A DNA stretch of 64,000 nt. It comes from Cucumis sativus. Lineage: Eukaryota > Streptophyta > Magnoliopsida > Cucurbitales > Cucurbitaceae. This document shows, piece by piece, positions 1 to 12,018 of this stretch. The position numbers were made by a program, and so were the translations under genes. The notes under the pieces are model-generated. The model saw only the letters and a list, made by a program, of their open reading frames with translations, was not told the origin of the DNA and did not search any database. The stretch covers positions 11,284,001 to 11,348,000 of the forward strand of contig NC_026657.2 in the NCBI RefSeq assembly GCF_000004075.3, written 5' to 3'. Numbering within the stretch: the stretch's first letter is position 1; each line of letters starts with the position of its first letter.

Positions 1-526
1 GTAATGGTATATTCTTTTAAAGAAAAACTGAAAATGGTAATTAATTATAAAATTTAGAATTTGAAGACCTGTTAAAAACTCTTAACCTAATCTTTAAAGT
101 TTAAATAGAGATTAGATTGGAAAAGCTTTGAAAGTAGATTTCTTAAAAGCTGTTAATTATGAACAAATTTTCTCTTTTTTTGTTTTGTAAAAATTAAAAT
201 TAGAATTAGAATAAAAAAAATAAAAAAGAGCTTTACCAATGAAACTCATATTCGTTTGATATTTCCAATAATTTTTCCCAATTTCCATCTGCACAGTTTG
301 AGGGGCAAAGAAAATCCCGAGAAGCCGCAAACAAATTAGTGAGAGAAAAAATTGTCTTTTTTCTCTCTCGTAGATATAAATATAAATATAAATATAAATA
401 AATAAATATTTTATTATTTTTCAAAAATAGAAGGAACAACGGGCTGAGGTTTTCACCATATTACAGCAGCTGGGATTTTTACGTACTACTGAAATCTCTC
501 TACTCAACAAAGGCTTTTTGTTGTTG
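1..526. promoter_or_regulatory. Upstream region of PHYB
   Basis: AT-rich non-coding DNA in front of PHYB. A run of ATAAAT units lies at about 373-408. I see no strong TATA box, and the transcription start cannot be placed. The distal part may belong to an unrelated spacer. The pyrimidine-rich stretch just after this region, with three TTTTTGA heptamers around 577-599, looks like leader sequence. Confidence 0.35.
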
Positions 527-702
527 ATGGTGATGAGAATTTTGTTCTTCTTTAATTACTTTTTCTTCTCAATTCTTGATTTTTGATTTTTGATTTTTGA
601 TGCTTTGTTCTTCGTCGGAGAATCCTGATTTCTTAGCTCCGGGGCGACGGGGGTACTGAAATGAGAATCCATGGTGGGGATTTGAACAATTTCTGCAAGT
701 AA
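527..702 (+). promoter_or_regulatory. Three consecutive upstream ORFs in the PHYB leader
   Basis: Three short, complete, non-overlapping reading frames precede the main start: 527-586 (19 codons plus stop), 600-659 (19 codons plus stop) and 661-702 (13 codons plus stop). A fourth minimal ATG sits at 671. The gaps between them are 13 nt and 1 nt, and the last stop is 26 nt before the PHYB ATG, which lies in a good context (AAAATGG). If the leader includes this stretch, they would reduce initiation at the main start. Their presence is read directly; their inclusion in the mRNA is inferred. Confidence 0.5.
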
Positions 703-728
703 GTGGAAACAAAATTGGAATCAAGAAA

Positions 729-3700
729 ATGGTTTCCAGTAATCGAGCAACTCATTCGCATCAACAACAAGCGCAGTCTTCGAACACGAATACCAGCAAT
801 TTGCGATCTCATCGTACAGATTCCATCAGCAAAGCTATAGCGCAGTACACAGTTGATGCTCGTCTTCACGCGGTGTTCGAGCAGTCAGGTGAGTCTGGAA
901 AATCTTTTGACTACTCACAATCTATAAAAACTTCGACTCAATCTGTGCCGGAGCAGCAAATTACTGCTTATTTGTCGAAGATTCAAAGGGGTGGTCATAT
1001 CCAGCCCTTTGGATGTATGATAGCTATTGAAGAGGCTAGTTTTCGAGTTATTGCGTACAGTGAAAACGCTAGGGAATTGCTCGGTCTGACGCCTCAATCA
1101 GTGCCGAGTCTTGAAAAGCCTGAGATCCTTACAATTGGGACTGATGTACGCAACTTGTTCACTTCCAATAGTGCAATTCTACTAGAGAAGGCGTTTGGGG
1201 CTCGAGAAATCACTTTGTTGAACCCAGTTTGGATTCATTCCAAGAATTCTGGGAAGCCCTTCTACGCAATTTTGCATAGGATTGATGTGGGAATTGTGAT
1301 TGATTTGGAGCCTGCAAGAACGGAGGATCCTGCTCTTTCTATTGCTGGAGCAGTACAATCGCAGAAGCTTGCGGTACGTGCAATTTCTCAGTTACAAGCA
1401 CTCCCTGGCGGAGATATTAAACTGTTGTGTGATACTGTGGTTGAGAGTGTTAGGGAGCTTACTGGGTATGATAGAGTTATGGTGTACAAGTTTCATGAGG
1501 ATGAGCATGGTGAGGTTGTAGCTGAAAGTAAGAGGCCTGACTTAGAGCCATACATTGGATTGCATTATCCTTCTACTGATATTCCTCAGGCATCAAGGTT
1601 TTTGTTTAAGCAAAACCGCGTTAGGATGATTGTTGATTGCCATGCCTCTCCAGTTCGTGTAATTCAGGATGCAGGGCTTATGCAACATCTCTGCTTGGTG
1701 GGTTCAACTCTTCGTGCACCCCATGGTTGCCATGCCCAGTATATGGCCAATATGGGCTCTATTGCTTCGTTAGCAATGGCAGTTGTTATCAACGGTAATG
1801 ATGATGAAGCTATTGGTGGACGAAACTCAACAAGGCTTTGGGGTTTGGTTGTATGTCATCATACTTCTGCTCGGTGCATTCCGTTCCCACTCCGGTATGC
1901 GTGTGAGTTTCTAATGCAAGCCTTTGGGCTTCAACTGAATATGGAATTGCAGTTGGCCTCACAGTTGTCTGAGAAACATGTTTTGAGGACTCAAACTCTC
2001 TTGTGTGACATGCTTCTTCGTGATTCCCCAGCTGGCATTGTTACTCAGAGTCCAAGCATCATGGACCTAGTAAAGTGTGATGGGGCAGCTCTTTACTATC
2101 AAGGGAAATATTACCCTCTGGGTGTGACGCCAACTGAGGCCCAAATAAAGGATATTGTGGAGTGGTTGTTGGCTTTCCATGGAGATTCAACTGGTTTAAG
2201 TACAGATAGCTTGGCTGATGCTGGATATCCAGGGGCAGCCTTGCTGGGTGATGCAGTTTGTGGAATGGCTGTTGCTTACATCACCAAAAAGGATTTTCTA
2301 TTTTGGTTCCGATCTCATACAGCAAAAGAGATCAAATGGGGTGGTGCAAAGCATCATCCGGAGGATAAGGATGATGGTCAAAGAATGCATCCGCGTTCTT
2401 CATTCAAGGCATTCTTGGAAGTGGTAAAATCCCGTAGTTTACCATGGGAGAACGCAGAAATGGATGCAATTCACTCATTGCAGCTTATTCTACGTGATTC
2501 ATTTAAGAACGATGTGGCAATCAATTCAAAGGCAGTTGTGCACCCTCATCTAGGGGATCTTGACTTGCAGGGGATTGATGAGCTCAGCTCGGTTGCAAGA
2601 GAAATGGTCAGGTTGATTGAGACTGCAACTGCTCCTATCTTTGCTGTAGATGCTGATGGTCGTATCAATGGATGGAATGCTAAGATAGCTGAGTTGACTG
2701 GGCTTGCGGTTGAGGAGGCTATGGGGAAATCCTTGGTTCGTGATCTTGTGTACAAAGAGTCTGAAGAAACAGTTGACAGACTTGTTTCCCGTGCTTTAAA
2801 AGGTAGTTGGTAGTTCAGTTACTTGTGGAATTTTTTGGGTTTATGTTGGTTCGAGTACTTCAAACAACATAAGAGTTGAAGCATTTAAAATTAAAATATG
2901 AATCCTAATAATTGTCAAATTGATGCACAAGTCTACAGAAGATTCAAATTACAAAACCCTTCATCTATTCTTTTTACCTTCCATCTGAAATAATTGGTAC
3001 CACTTCACTTGATGTTCTTTTGTAAGTGAAAGAATGGACTCTGTCCCTAATTGTTTTTTCCTCTCAAAACTAAAAACTATGCTAGAGCTATGATGTGATT
3101 ATCCCAGTGTTTTAGCAATCTAACTAGAAAACTAGTCTACTTGTGTGGAATTTTTTTGATGCATAATCATATAAAAGAGATGTGTGCATGTTGGTAGGAA
3201 TGTAATTACGATAGAGTTATTGTATCAAGGATATATTTGTAATTTGCTAGAGAGATTGATGGTATTTGTTTATAAATAGAGGGATTGGGAAAGGAAGGGG
3301 ACAGGGCAATCGTTTAGTTAGATTAGGGATCAAGTGATCTTAAGAGAGGAAGCGTTCAGTTTCCTTTAATAATATGGTTTATCTTGTAATTCTTTTATCT
3401 TCTTATATTGTACTACAATACATTTGGGTTTTATCACATGTGTGGGTGCATTTATGGTTTCTTGAGAAGGTAAATATGGAAAATCGCACTTGTTGATAAA
3501 ATGCAGGTGAAGAAGATAAAAATATAGAGATAAAAATGAGGACATTTGGGCCAGAAGAAGATCAAAGGACGCCATTTTTTGTTGTCGTAAATGCTTGCTC
3601 TAGCAGGGACTACACTGATAATATAGTTGGCGTTTGTTTTGTTGGTCAAGATGTTACCTGCCAAAAAGTGTTCATGGACAAATTTGTAAGCATACAAGGT

Positions 3701-5688
3701 GATTATAAAGCAATTATTCATAGCCCAAATCCTCTTATCCCTCCAATATTTGCTTCAGACGACAATACATGTTGCTCGGAATGGAATACTGCCATGGAAA
3801 AGCTCACTGGATGGTCCAGAGAGGACATAATTGGAAAAATGCTAGTAGGAGAGGTTTTTGGAAGTTGTTGTCGACTGAAGGGTCCAGATGCATTGACCAA
3901 ATTTATGATTGTCCTGCACAGTGCAATTGGAGGGCAGGATAATGAAAAATACCCCTTTTCTTTTTATGACAAAAAGGGGAAATATGTGCAAGCTCTCTTA
4001 ACAGCAAATAAGAGGATGAATATGGAGGGTCAGATTGTTGGAGCTTTCTGCTTCTTACAGATAGCAAGTCCAGAATTGCAACAAACTCTTAGAATGCAGA
4101 GGCAACAGGAGAAGAACCGGTTTGCAAGGATGAAAGAGCTGGCTTACATTTGCCAGGAAGTGAAGAGTCCTTTGAGTGGTATACGCTTTACTAACTCACT
4201 TTTGGAGGCTACAGATTTGAGTGAAGATCAAAAGCAGTTCCTTGAGACCAGTGTTGCTTGTGAAAAACAAATGCTAAAGATTATTGAGGATATGGACTTG
4301 GAGTGTATTGATGATGGGTGAGTTGTTCTCTAATAATTATCAGTCTGTCATAGGAAAGATATACAATGTATCACTCCAACTTTTATTTGCATCTTTGGTT
4401 TCATTCAGTTGAATTTATATTCTCATTGAAGGGGAACCTATCTGATTCATTTTTGGGAAGGTTACCAGAGAGTCTGGAAATGATGCGGGCAAACATTAGT
4501 TATCTTCTTTTACAATATTTTATTTGTTTGATAACTATTTGGTTTGGCCTTTTAGTTTTGGGACAATTTATTATTTGGAAATTATTTCTACACCTATAAG
4601 GACCTGGCTGCATCATTCTGCAATTAGATATCATTGATCATAAAAAATATCATTATTTTCTTTAAACTGGTGATGGGGGAAATTCCATGGCTGCAGTTGA
4701 TCTAGTAACGTTCCTGTGTTTCATCTTGATTGGTCAATCTGTTTATAAAATCATTATCCTTAGTAAATAATAATGTCTTGACAAGCTATAGCTAATTTTC
4801 TGATTGTTTTTTAAATCAGCACAATGGAGCTTGAGAAGGGGGAGTTCTTATTGGGAAGTGTTATTAATGCTGTTGTTAGTCAAGTGATGATACTACTCAG
4901 AGAAAGAAGCTTACAACTGATTCGTGATATACCAGAAGAAGTAAAGACCATGGCTGTCTATGGCGATCAAGTGAGGATTCAACAGGTCTTAGCCGATTTC
5001 TTGTTGAATATGGTCCGTTACGCACCCTCTCCGGAAGGCTGGGTAGAAATACGTGTCTGTCCATTACTGAAGCAAAACTCAGATGGAATTACTCTTGCAC
5101 ACACTGAATTCAGGTATTTTAACCTTATATCATTCTTCACATATTTTTGAGATGACCAAGTTGAAGACTGAAATAAAAATATGATGTAAATGCATAGTTC
5201 TTCTGTTTCCTTGTTTTAACAATATTATTTATTCCAATCTAATTCGTAGAGAGGTGGAAAGAAAGATCAGGCGATGGTGTTTAATGTCTCCATGTCTTAG
5301 TTTGAATTTGTTGGATTGGAGTCTCTTCCTGTAACTTTTGAGTCTTTTTTTCTTTTCTCTTGTCTGCCCTTGTACATTTTTTCATCTTTCTCAACAAGAG
5401 CTCAAAGGAAAAAGAACAATATTATTAGTTCCAAAAGCAAATGGCTAACATATATTATTGTCATGAAGGATTGTATGCCCTGGGGAAGGTCTACCTCCTG
5501 AGTTAGTTCAGGACATGTTTCATAGTGGCAGATGGGTGACTCAAGAAGGATTAGGCTTGAGCATGTGCAGAAAGATTCTGAAGCTCATGAATGGTGAAGT
5601 ACAATACATCAGGGAATCTGAAAGATGCTATTTCTTGATTACTCTCGAACTCCCCTTGACAGAGAGAGGCCTAAACGATGTCGGTTAG
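729..5688 (+). CDS. PHYB: Phytochrome B (red/far-red photoreceptor)
   Basis: Exons 729-2802, 3507-4317, 4820-5113 and 5469-5688 join in frame to 1132 aa, the normal size for phyB. The Ser/Thr/Gln-rich N-terminal extension is followed by a PAS domain, then GAF (about 225-400) with the bilin-binding Cys334 in [14 protein letters not shown] (about 410-590), two PAS repeats (from about 629 and 755), and a histidine-kinase-related module (from about 897). That module ends with the nucleotide-fold motifs GEGLPPEL and [10 protein letters not shown]. The usual phospho-acceptor His is absent ([11 protein letters not shown]), as in other plant phytochromes. The N-terminus and the FDYSQS block identify B rather than A, C or E. 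The protein is a cytosolic/nuclear photoreceptor acting through PIF degradation. All three introns are GT-AG; intron 3 ends in an unusual but frame-consistent AAG. The gene looks intact. Confidence 0.97.
3189..3438. mobile_element. Possible solo LTR fossil in PHYB intron 1
   Basis: This part of intron 1 has LTR-like composition: a TGTTGG start, a central TATAAATA box about 80 nt in, a following leader-like stretch and a TATCA-type end. No clear target-site duplication was found and the ends are uncertain. It would be an old Copia-like remnant with no coding part. It could also be ordinary intron sequence. Confidence 0.25.
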
Positions 5689-8185
5689 TTTTTTCGATCA
5701 CTTGCAGACTTTTCCTCATTAACATAAGATACCTGTGTAATTTCCCAGCCATTGTTTATAAGCCAAGCTCTGAGCTTACATGTCGTTGAGGCCGTGTGAT
5801 ATAATTAGTAGGTGAATAAAGACTGTTTATGTACATCACTTCCACTGATCTACTTATTCTAGATGCTAATGTATGAGGTACTACAGAATTATCTTCTTCT
5901 CTTTTCTTCAAGTTTGGGGGGTGGGGGCAATAATAACAATGTTGGTGTTAGAGATTCCTCTATTGGAGGAATTTTAGGTCCTTGTTAATTTGAGTTGCAT
6001 CTTCAATCTGGTGTATGTACTTAGAGATGTATACTATTCTTACCATTTCTTCCTCATAATTTATGTAATGTTAAAAACTATTAGCTGCTGGCTTAGAGAA
6101 AGGGGAGAAGAAAATTTTTTTGTGGCATGGATGAATATTTGAGATTTATAGTCAATGCAGTGAACAATTTTAAGTTGTCTAATGTCTTAGTATGGTGGTG
6201 TCTTCGAAGGGTTTGTAGTAAAATGGCATTGGCAAGTGAGTTATGAAATGAGCTAATAGGGTGTATTTTCATATAGCATTATGATGATGATGGCTGACTT
6301 ATCATCTCTTTGATCACAAGTATTAGGAATGAATTGGGATTGTTGTCTGAAAAAATTCTTTAAAAACTAGATTAAATATATGATTTATTTTCTAATATTT
6401 GTACTCTTTTTTCAAAAGAAAAATAAATAAATTTAATCTTTTTTGTATTGATTTTTTTTCCCTTTTCAGTTAAGACCTTTAATGCCATTAAACACTAGTA
6501 GGTATATGCCTCTGTGGGTTAGGTATTATAAAGACAGTAAGATTTTTTTTTCTTCAAAATTTTATTTTGTGGTGTATAAATATTTATTTTATTGGAAATG
6601 GACACTTTCAACTTGACTAATAAAATGTATTTAGTATCACCGTCATCATTGTCAAAAACATTTAGTATGTTGTGGAGAAGTACACTTTCTTTGTGGGGAT
6701 TATTACGGTGCTCACAATGAAAGTAGGGCACCATGTTTTAATATGGAAAATTGAGTATAATGATATTTTGGAAAAATAAACACATGACTTGCTTAATTAA
6801 AAATTGTCATATGCTTCTAAATTTTGATGTAATAAATGAATGGACGGTAAGAAGATATATGTAAGTCAAGTTTACACATGATCATTGTTCTAAAATTTTC
6901 TCATTTTTTAACCATGTTTCTTCTCTCCTGATCTTATATATACAGAAAAATGGAATTTTATTTTGGTTTAGTTTGTTAACTTTTTTTTTTTTTTTGAAAA
7001 AACTCGTGTATATAATCTTTTTAATGAAATTTAAGGATGGTTTTTAAATGGGATATTTCTATGAAAATCGATTTTATTATTGTTATTATTTTTAGAAAAA
7101 TCATAAATGAGATAATTTACGTTGGGAAATTGATCCTTAAGAAAATTTGTATGGATTTCCTAAATTTGAACATGGAATTTTGCAGGGATTACATAGAAAT
7201 TAAATGGACCGATACATCTCCAAATCAATTTGAAATTGGGTAATTATAATATATTACTATTTGAGGAATAATAATTACGGATATAGCAACATTTAAAAAA
7301 AAATCTAAATATAGCAAAACTATCGCTGATAGACTCGTATGATCTATGAGTGATAGACCAATTTTTACACCATGATCTATCAGTGATAGACTATATCTTT
7401 GATAGAATTTGACAAATTTTTGCTATATTTACAATTTTATTAAAATGTTACTATATACTTAATTATTTTGAATTTAATTGTTAAATTTGCAAATATCCCA
7501 TTTGAAATTTGAAAAGAATTAAAAACCAATTTAAAGGGTGAATGATAGGACTAAAAGAAATAAAAATTGAAATAGTAGTTCTAAATTAAAAGTAGTCCTA
7601 CAAACTTATTCAAGACCAACTTAAACGAAGGGTAACTGATCAAACCAACGTAAAGATTGGAAAAACTTGATGAAAAGTGTCTGACATTGAACATAGATAG
7701 ACAAGACACTAATTAACATTTTAAAAGTTGAACTCCGTAATTTAACAAAGAAGATAAAAAGATTTTTTAGTTGTTCATCTATAAATGAAAAGTGTGGTTC
7801 TCCAATTGCCAATTCAACCATCTATTTTCACGTAATTACCATCAATCTAACTCGTACCATAAGAACAATTCTAAAGACGATTGATTGATCGGTAGTACTT
7901 AGAAATATTTCATATCAGGCAATAAAAAGTGGGGCCAGTAATGGAAGACTTAACAATTGGAAGGCAAATATTAGAGGGAAATGAGTGGATGTGTGCTGTA
8001 AAATCAGTTAGCAGCTGGGGGGGGTGGGGATGGGGCCAAGCAAAATTAAGTAACACATCAGCACCTAAGTTTGAAAATTTAGGGATGTTCATTTAAGTTT
8101 AAAGAGTGTTCCAACTAACTAAAAAACAGTCAAAGACGAGGGACTCAACTGTATTGCATTAATGTTGTCCCCTTGCAGTTTCCAC
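5689..8185. other. Intergenic region, PHYB to glycine-rich protein gene
   Basis: The first 300-400 bases are probably the PHYB 3' untranslated region. The rest is AT-rich with no coding signal. It carries one small inverted-repeat element, listed separately. A G-run near 8018-8034 is the only compositional oddity before the promoter of the next gene. Confidence 0.6.
7281..7456. mobile_element. MITE-like inverted-repeat element, GATAGAC family, copy A
   Basis: Arms of about 39 bp (7281-7319 and the reverse complement of 7418-7456) match at roughly 33 positions; both start ATATAG and end TATAGCAAAA. The body is rich in TGATAGAC and GATCTAT. A related copy is at 14511-14673. No convincing target-site duplication was seen (only TAATTA near both ends), so the superfamily is open. 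I recall this kind of sequence as frequent in cucurbit genomes. Confidence 0.6.
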
Positions 8186-8192
8186 TATAAAT
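8186..8192 (+). promoter_or_regulatory. TATA box of the glycine-rich protein gene
   Basis: TATAAAT lies 84 nt before the ATG at 8276, which would give a leader of roughly 50-60 nt. This fits a simple TATA promoter of a highly expressed, tissue-specific gene. Confidence 0.6.
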
Positions 8193-8275
8193 TTGTACAA
8201 AGAAAATCTCAATGTGCATTATTGTGTACTCCAAAACCTCAGGGTTATTACTCTTTTCTGAGTTAGGATAAGAGT

Positions 8276-9220
8276 ATGGCCAAACTTACATTTAGGAATG
8301 GAGCATTGGCTCTTGTTGTGGCATTGTTGGTTGTGGGATTGGCTGAAAGCCGAAAGTTGGAGAAGGAGACTCTTGGTGGAGGTTTAGGAGGCGGAGGTGG
8401 TTTAGGAGGTGGTGGTGGATTAGGTGGCGGAGGTGGTTTTGGAGGTGGTGGTGGATTAGGGGGCGGAGGTGGTTTAGGAGGCGGTGGTGGATTAGGGGGT
8501 GGAGGTGGTTTAGGAGGCGGTGGTGGATTAGGGGGCGGAGGTGGTTTAGGAGGCGGTGGTGGATTAGGGGGCGGAGGTGGTTTAGGAGGTGGAGGTGGAT
8601 TAGGAGGCGGAGCTGGCGGAGGTTTTGGAGGTGGAGCTGGTGGTGGTGGTGGAGCCGGAGGTGGAGTTGGTGGAGGATCAGGAGGTGGATTTGGAGGTGG
8701 CAAGGGAGGTGGATTTGGAGGCGGAGCTGGTGGAGGAGTAGGAGGTGGAGCTGGTGGAGGATCAGGAGGTGGATTTGGAGGTGGCAAGGGAGGTGGATTT
8801 GGAGGCGGAGTTGGTGGAGGAGTAGGAGGTGGAGCTGGTGGTGGTGGTGGAGCTGGTGGAGGATCAGGAGGTGGATTTGGAGGTGGCAAGGGAGGTGGAT
8901 TTGGAGGCGGAGCTGGTGGAGGAGTAGGAGGTGGAGCTGGTGGTGGTGGTGGAGCTGGTGGAGGATCAGGAGGTGGATTTGGAGGTGGCAAGGGAGGTGG
9001 ATTTGGAGGAGGAGTAGGAGGTGGTGGTGGAGCAGGAGGTGGATTTGGAGGAGGAGTTGGAGGTGGTGGTGGAGCAGGAGGTGGCCATGGAGGCGGAGCA
9101 GGAGGCGGTTTCGGAGGAGGCAAAGGAGGTGGATTCGGAGGCGGAGTTGGAGTTGGTGGTGGTGGTGGTTTTGGAGGTGGAGCAGGTGGAGGAGGAGGCT
9201 TTGGTGGTGGCAGAGTCTAA
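8276..9220 (+). CDS. Secreted glycine-rich cell wall protein
   Basis: Single exon, 314 aa. Residues 1 to about 25 form a signal peptide (hydrophobic ALALVVALLVVGLAES), followed by a short charged linker (RKLEKE). The rest is almost pure glycine repeats. The first part alternates GGGL and GGGGG blocks. The second part uses GGGX, where X is A, V, S, F or K, with recurring FGGGKGGGFGGG units, ending in FGGGRV. There is no RNA-binding domain, Cys-rich tail or oleosin segment, so it fits class I structural wall GRPs. Lys, Phe and Ser at regular positions may aid wall cross-linking or packing; that role is inferred. GGN codon use is extremely skewed. The reverse strand is also open over this length, which is a by-product of the repeat. 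Confidence 0.9.
   Translation: MAKLTFRNGALALVVALLVVGLAESRKLEKETLGGGLGGGGGLGGGGGLGGGGGFGGGGGLGGGGGLGGGGGLGGGGGLGGGGGLGGGGGLGGGGGLGGGGGLGGGGGLGGGAGGGFGGGAGGGGGAGGGVGGGSGGGFGGGKGGGFGGGAGGGVGGGAGGGSGGGFGGGKGGGFGGGVGGGVGGGAGGGGGAGGGSGGGFGGGKGGGFGGGAGGGVGGGAGGGGGAGGGSGGGFGGGKGGGFGGGVGGGGGAGGGFGGGVGGGGGAGGGHGGGAGGGFGGGKGGGFGGGVGVGGGGGFGGGAGGGGGFGGGRV
8675..9150 (+). repeat. Higher-order repeat inside the glycine-rich gene
   Basis: A larger unit beginning SGGGFGGGKGGG recurs at about 8675, 8759, 8861 and 8963, with spacings of 84, 102 and 102 bp (28 and 34 residues). A degenerate fifth unit with His in place of Ser begins near 9083. All spacings are multiples of three, so copy-number change keeps the frame open. 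Confidence 0.8.
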
Positions 9221-9682
9221 AATCAGAGATTACATAATATATTTCATACGATATGATCAAAGGGAGTAGTAAATAGTACACTCCTAAATTATAAATTACA
9301 AAACTAATGCATGTGACCAACAGAGAAAATGCTCATGCAAAGACTACAAGTTTTTATGACGGCCATATGATTATTATTATTATCACTACTATTTGTACTT
9401 CAATTCTACATAATAAGAGAGAAAATTGAAAGGAAATTCTTCAGTATTTCATCTCATTGATATATCGAATATACTTTTAATTAAGAATATCTTTACAAAT
9501 GCAGTTTGCATGAAGATATTGTCACAGACAAAAAATAGCAAAAAGCAAAAAGCAAAAAGCAAAACCAATATAATTAAACCAAAAAGGACTGTAGAGTAAT
9601 GGAAATTCAAAAGGGAAGGAGGACTAGCATGAAGGAGTGTGTGTGTAGTATTAGCTTAGCTTTTTAGTAGTTGTTGTTTCTT
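9221..9682. other. Convergent intergenic gap
   Basis: Holds the 3' flanks of the glycine-rich gene (+) and the pectinesterase-family gene (-), which converge here. Three AAAAAGC repeats occur near 9538-9561. There is no coding signal. Confidence 0.6.
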
Positions 9683-11130
9683 TTATAGCCAGGCAGGAAG
9701 CCAATCAGTGCCATCGATAAAAGTAACTTCCATGAATGGGGTAGCTTCCTCTTTAGTTAACTGTTTAGCCCATGGCGCACGATTTCCTGATTCTGATCCT
9801 GGTCCATAACAATCATATTCTCCATGGTATAGATTCCTGTAATATATAACAAAATGAGGATTTCTTAAGTTCTACACTACTAACTCCATCCAACGTACCT
9901 CAACTAGTTGAGATAAAAGTATATTTAGGTGCATTTCACTTACTCAGTGCTGCCAACATGGCTCCAATTGGTCCAACCAGCAGGAACAACAGAGATTGAG
10001 AAGTAAGTTTTAGCAAAAATGACTCTGGAAAATGCACCTTTTGCTCTACCCAAATACGTACCGCCAACTCCGTAAACCTTTCCTTTTATGAAAACAAATC
10101 CACTGTTCTCATTTGCACTCTTTCTGTTCTGAGCTGTGATTGAACCACGGATCGTCAATCTCTTGTCATCAATCACAAACATCTCACAATTCTGCGTCCA
10201 TACAGTAACACACCCAATTATAATAATGACAACATATGGCTTTTAATGCTTGTCTTTTTCATGGAATATATCTATGAAAAAATTTAATATTTTCAATTAT
10301 ATATACAATCAAATTACCTGTTATAACATGTGCTCCGTCCTCCATTTTTTTTGACCTCTTCTTAACCCACTAGATCTTTCTTTATTTCTTTCTTTCTCTT
10401 TTGTTAATTTCTTTTCCATTCAATGTAATATATCTAAAGTAAATAGATCTCTTTTATTCTTTTCCAAATGTCTACCTTCTTGCATTCATGTTTCGTTACT
10501 AACCTTTTTAACCAAAGTAAAATGTATAATTGAACCTATTAACTTTGGATAGCAAATAAATGGAAGTTTAATTCATAAAATAACAAATCAATCAATAGAC
10601 AATCAACACTATCATATAATTTTGTTTTCTCATCATTTCCTGTTTAATGTACCACTACTTTTACAAATTTGGCTTAGAATTTTCATCATAAATAGGTATG
10701 AAGATTAAGAAACTAATAAAAGTAGCATTTATATGTGGATAATTTTCTGATACTAAGAAAGCAAATCAATGGAATTTATATTTAAAATCTTAATTTCAAA
10801 AATAAAAAACTATATAGTCGAGAAGGGGGAGGAAAAGAGTTTTTACATGGAATACGGATTTGCCTCGGCCAAAGATGAAATCAATGGAGCCTTGAATGTA
10901 GCATTTGTCATAGTAATGTCTGCCTTTATAATCGAACAGAGTATTGTGAGTGCTATAGAATCCACAGTGGTAAAATGCAATTTTATCTGCCGCAACGAAT
11001 GCCGCTACCGATTGATTTTGCGATGTGTAAGCCACACCAGTCGGAGCCTCATTCTGTAATAGCAAAATTTTCCAAAAGAAATAGAAACCAATGCATTAAT
11101 AGAATACATTTTGAAGCTAATTCAAGCAAC

Positions 11131-11161
<31 letters not shown>

Positions 11162-11757
11162 ATCACTGTAAAAAACCGAGAACTATTCGGACCTTGAAGC
11201 TAACTCCAAAGGCAATGAAATTGTGAGCTTCGACTTTAAAAGTAGCAGATTCAACGTTATCACTAGAGCTCTGTGACCAAACGATTGACGTCCTTCCTTT
11301 TCCATTCCCTCTCAAGAAGATGTACGGCTTACTCGACGGAATATGAACCTTCTCTCTACAGAGCCAAATTAAAAATAAGGACGCACTCGTTTTCGTAAAT
11401 TCAGACCACAAAAATGAACCATTTCATCAAATCAACATCCTAAAATAAAGCTGCAAAAGAAAACCATAGAAATCACCTGTAAATTCCTTTCCTAACATGG
11501 ATGATCATCCACTGCGAATTCCCTTCCGGAACAGAATCGACTGCAGCTTGAATGGACTTGAATTCGCCATTTCCATTGATATCGACCTTAATGGTTCGAT
11601 TTGTACCAATCTTCTTCGTCAACAACGGCGAATCAATCACATTTTGTGCAGTAAAGGCATAAGAACCGATCGGAGATGAAATTAAGAAAGTAAAAGCGAT
11701 CGCAAATGCGATGTAAATCGGTTTGATGAATAGGGAATTCGAGGATGAATCAGCCAT
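9683..11757 (-). CDS. Pectinesterase-family protein with divergent active site
   Basis: Five exons on the minus strand (11757-11477, 11355-11193, 11053-10847, 10191-9944, 9836-9683) join in frame to 350 aa, all GT-AG. Residues 1 to about 35 are a signal peptide. There is no N-terminal inhibitor (PRO) region, so it is a short type. CE8 beta-helix hallmarks are GIYREKV, QSVAAF (Gln162), SIDFIFG (Asp206) and YLGR (Arg266). The usual QDTL motif is HNTL here (His184, Asn185) and LGRPW is LGRAKG, so the general-acid Asp and its neighbouring Gln are replaced. I recall Arabidopsis members of a subclade with the same HNTL and LGRAKG changes, so this is probably clade-specific rather than decay. The protein is likely secreted to the wall; catalytic activity is doubtful. 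The reading frame is intact. Confidence 0.93.
11135..11160. repeat. (AG)n microsatellite
   Basis: About 13 AG units within intron 2 of the pectinesterase-family gene. Confidence 0.9.
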
Positions 11758-12004
11758 GAATTTAGAGACGGAAGGGATGGATTATTGGTGACTGAAACGA
11801 AACGAACTTGAATTTGGAAGGAGAGATTAATGGGATTTAAGGGAAGCGAAAATTAGTTGAAATTTTCTTTTCTGAGAATGAATTTGATCGAAAATAGAAT
11901 TTGTGGGGAAAAGGTTCGTTTTGAGAAAGGGAAGGTTAGAGAAAGAAAGCGGGAAATTGTTGGTCGTTATTATTCTCTCATTTGGAGGGCTCAAACCCAA
12001 TTGT

Positions 12005-12018
12005 TATATATATATATT
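12005..12018 (-). promoter_or_regulatory. Possible TATA region of the pectinesterase-family gene
   Basis: A TATATATATATA run lies about 250 bp upstream of the minus-strand ATG at 11757. It is the only TATA-like element in a sensible place, but it is also a simple repeat. Confidence 0.3.

Noticed and set aside
8263-9320. Long minus-strand proline- and leucine/histidine-rich frames
   Set aside because: They are the mirror of the GGN repeat of the glycine-rich gene, which lacks stops on both strands. The plus frame has a signal peptide and a TATA box; the minus frames have neither.
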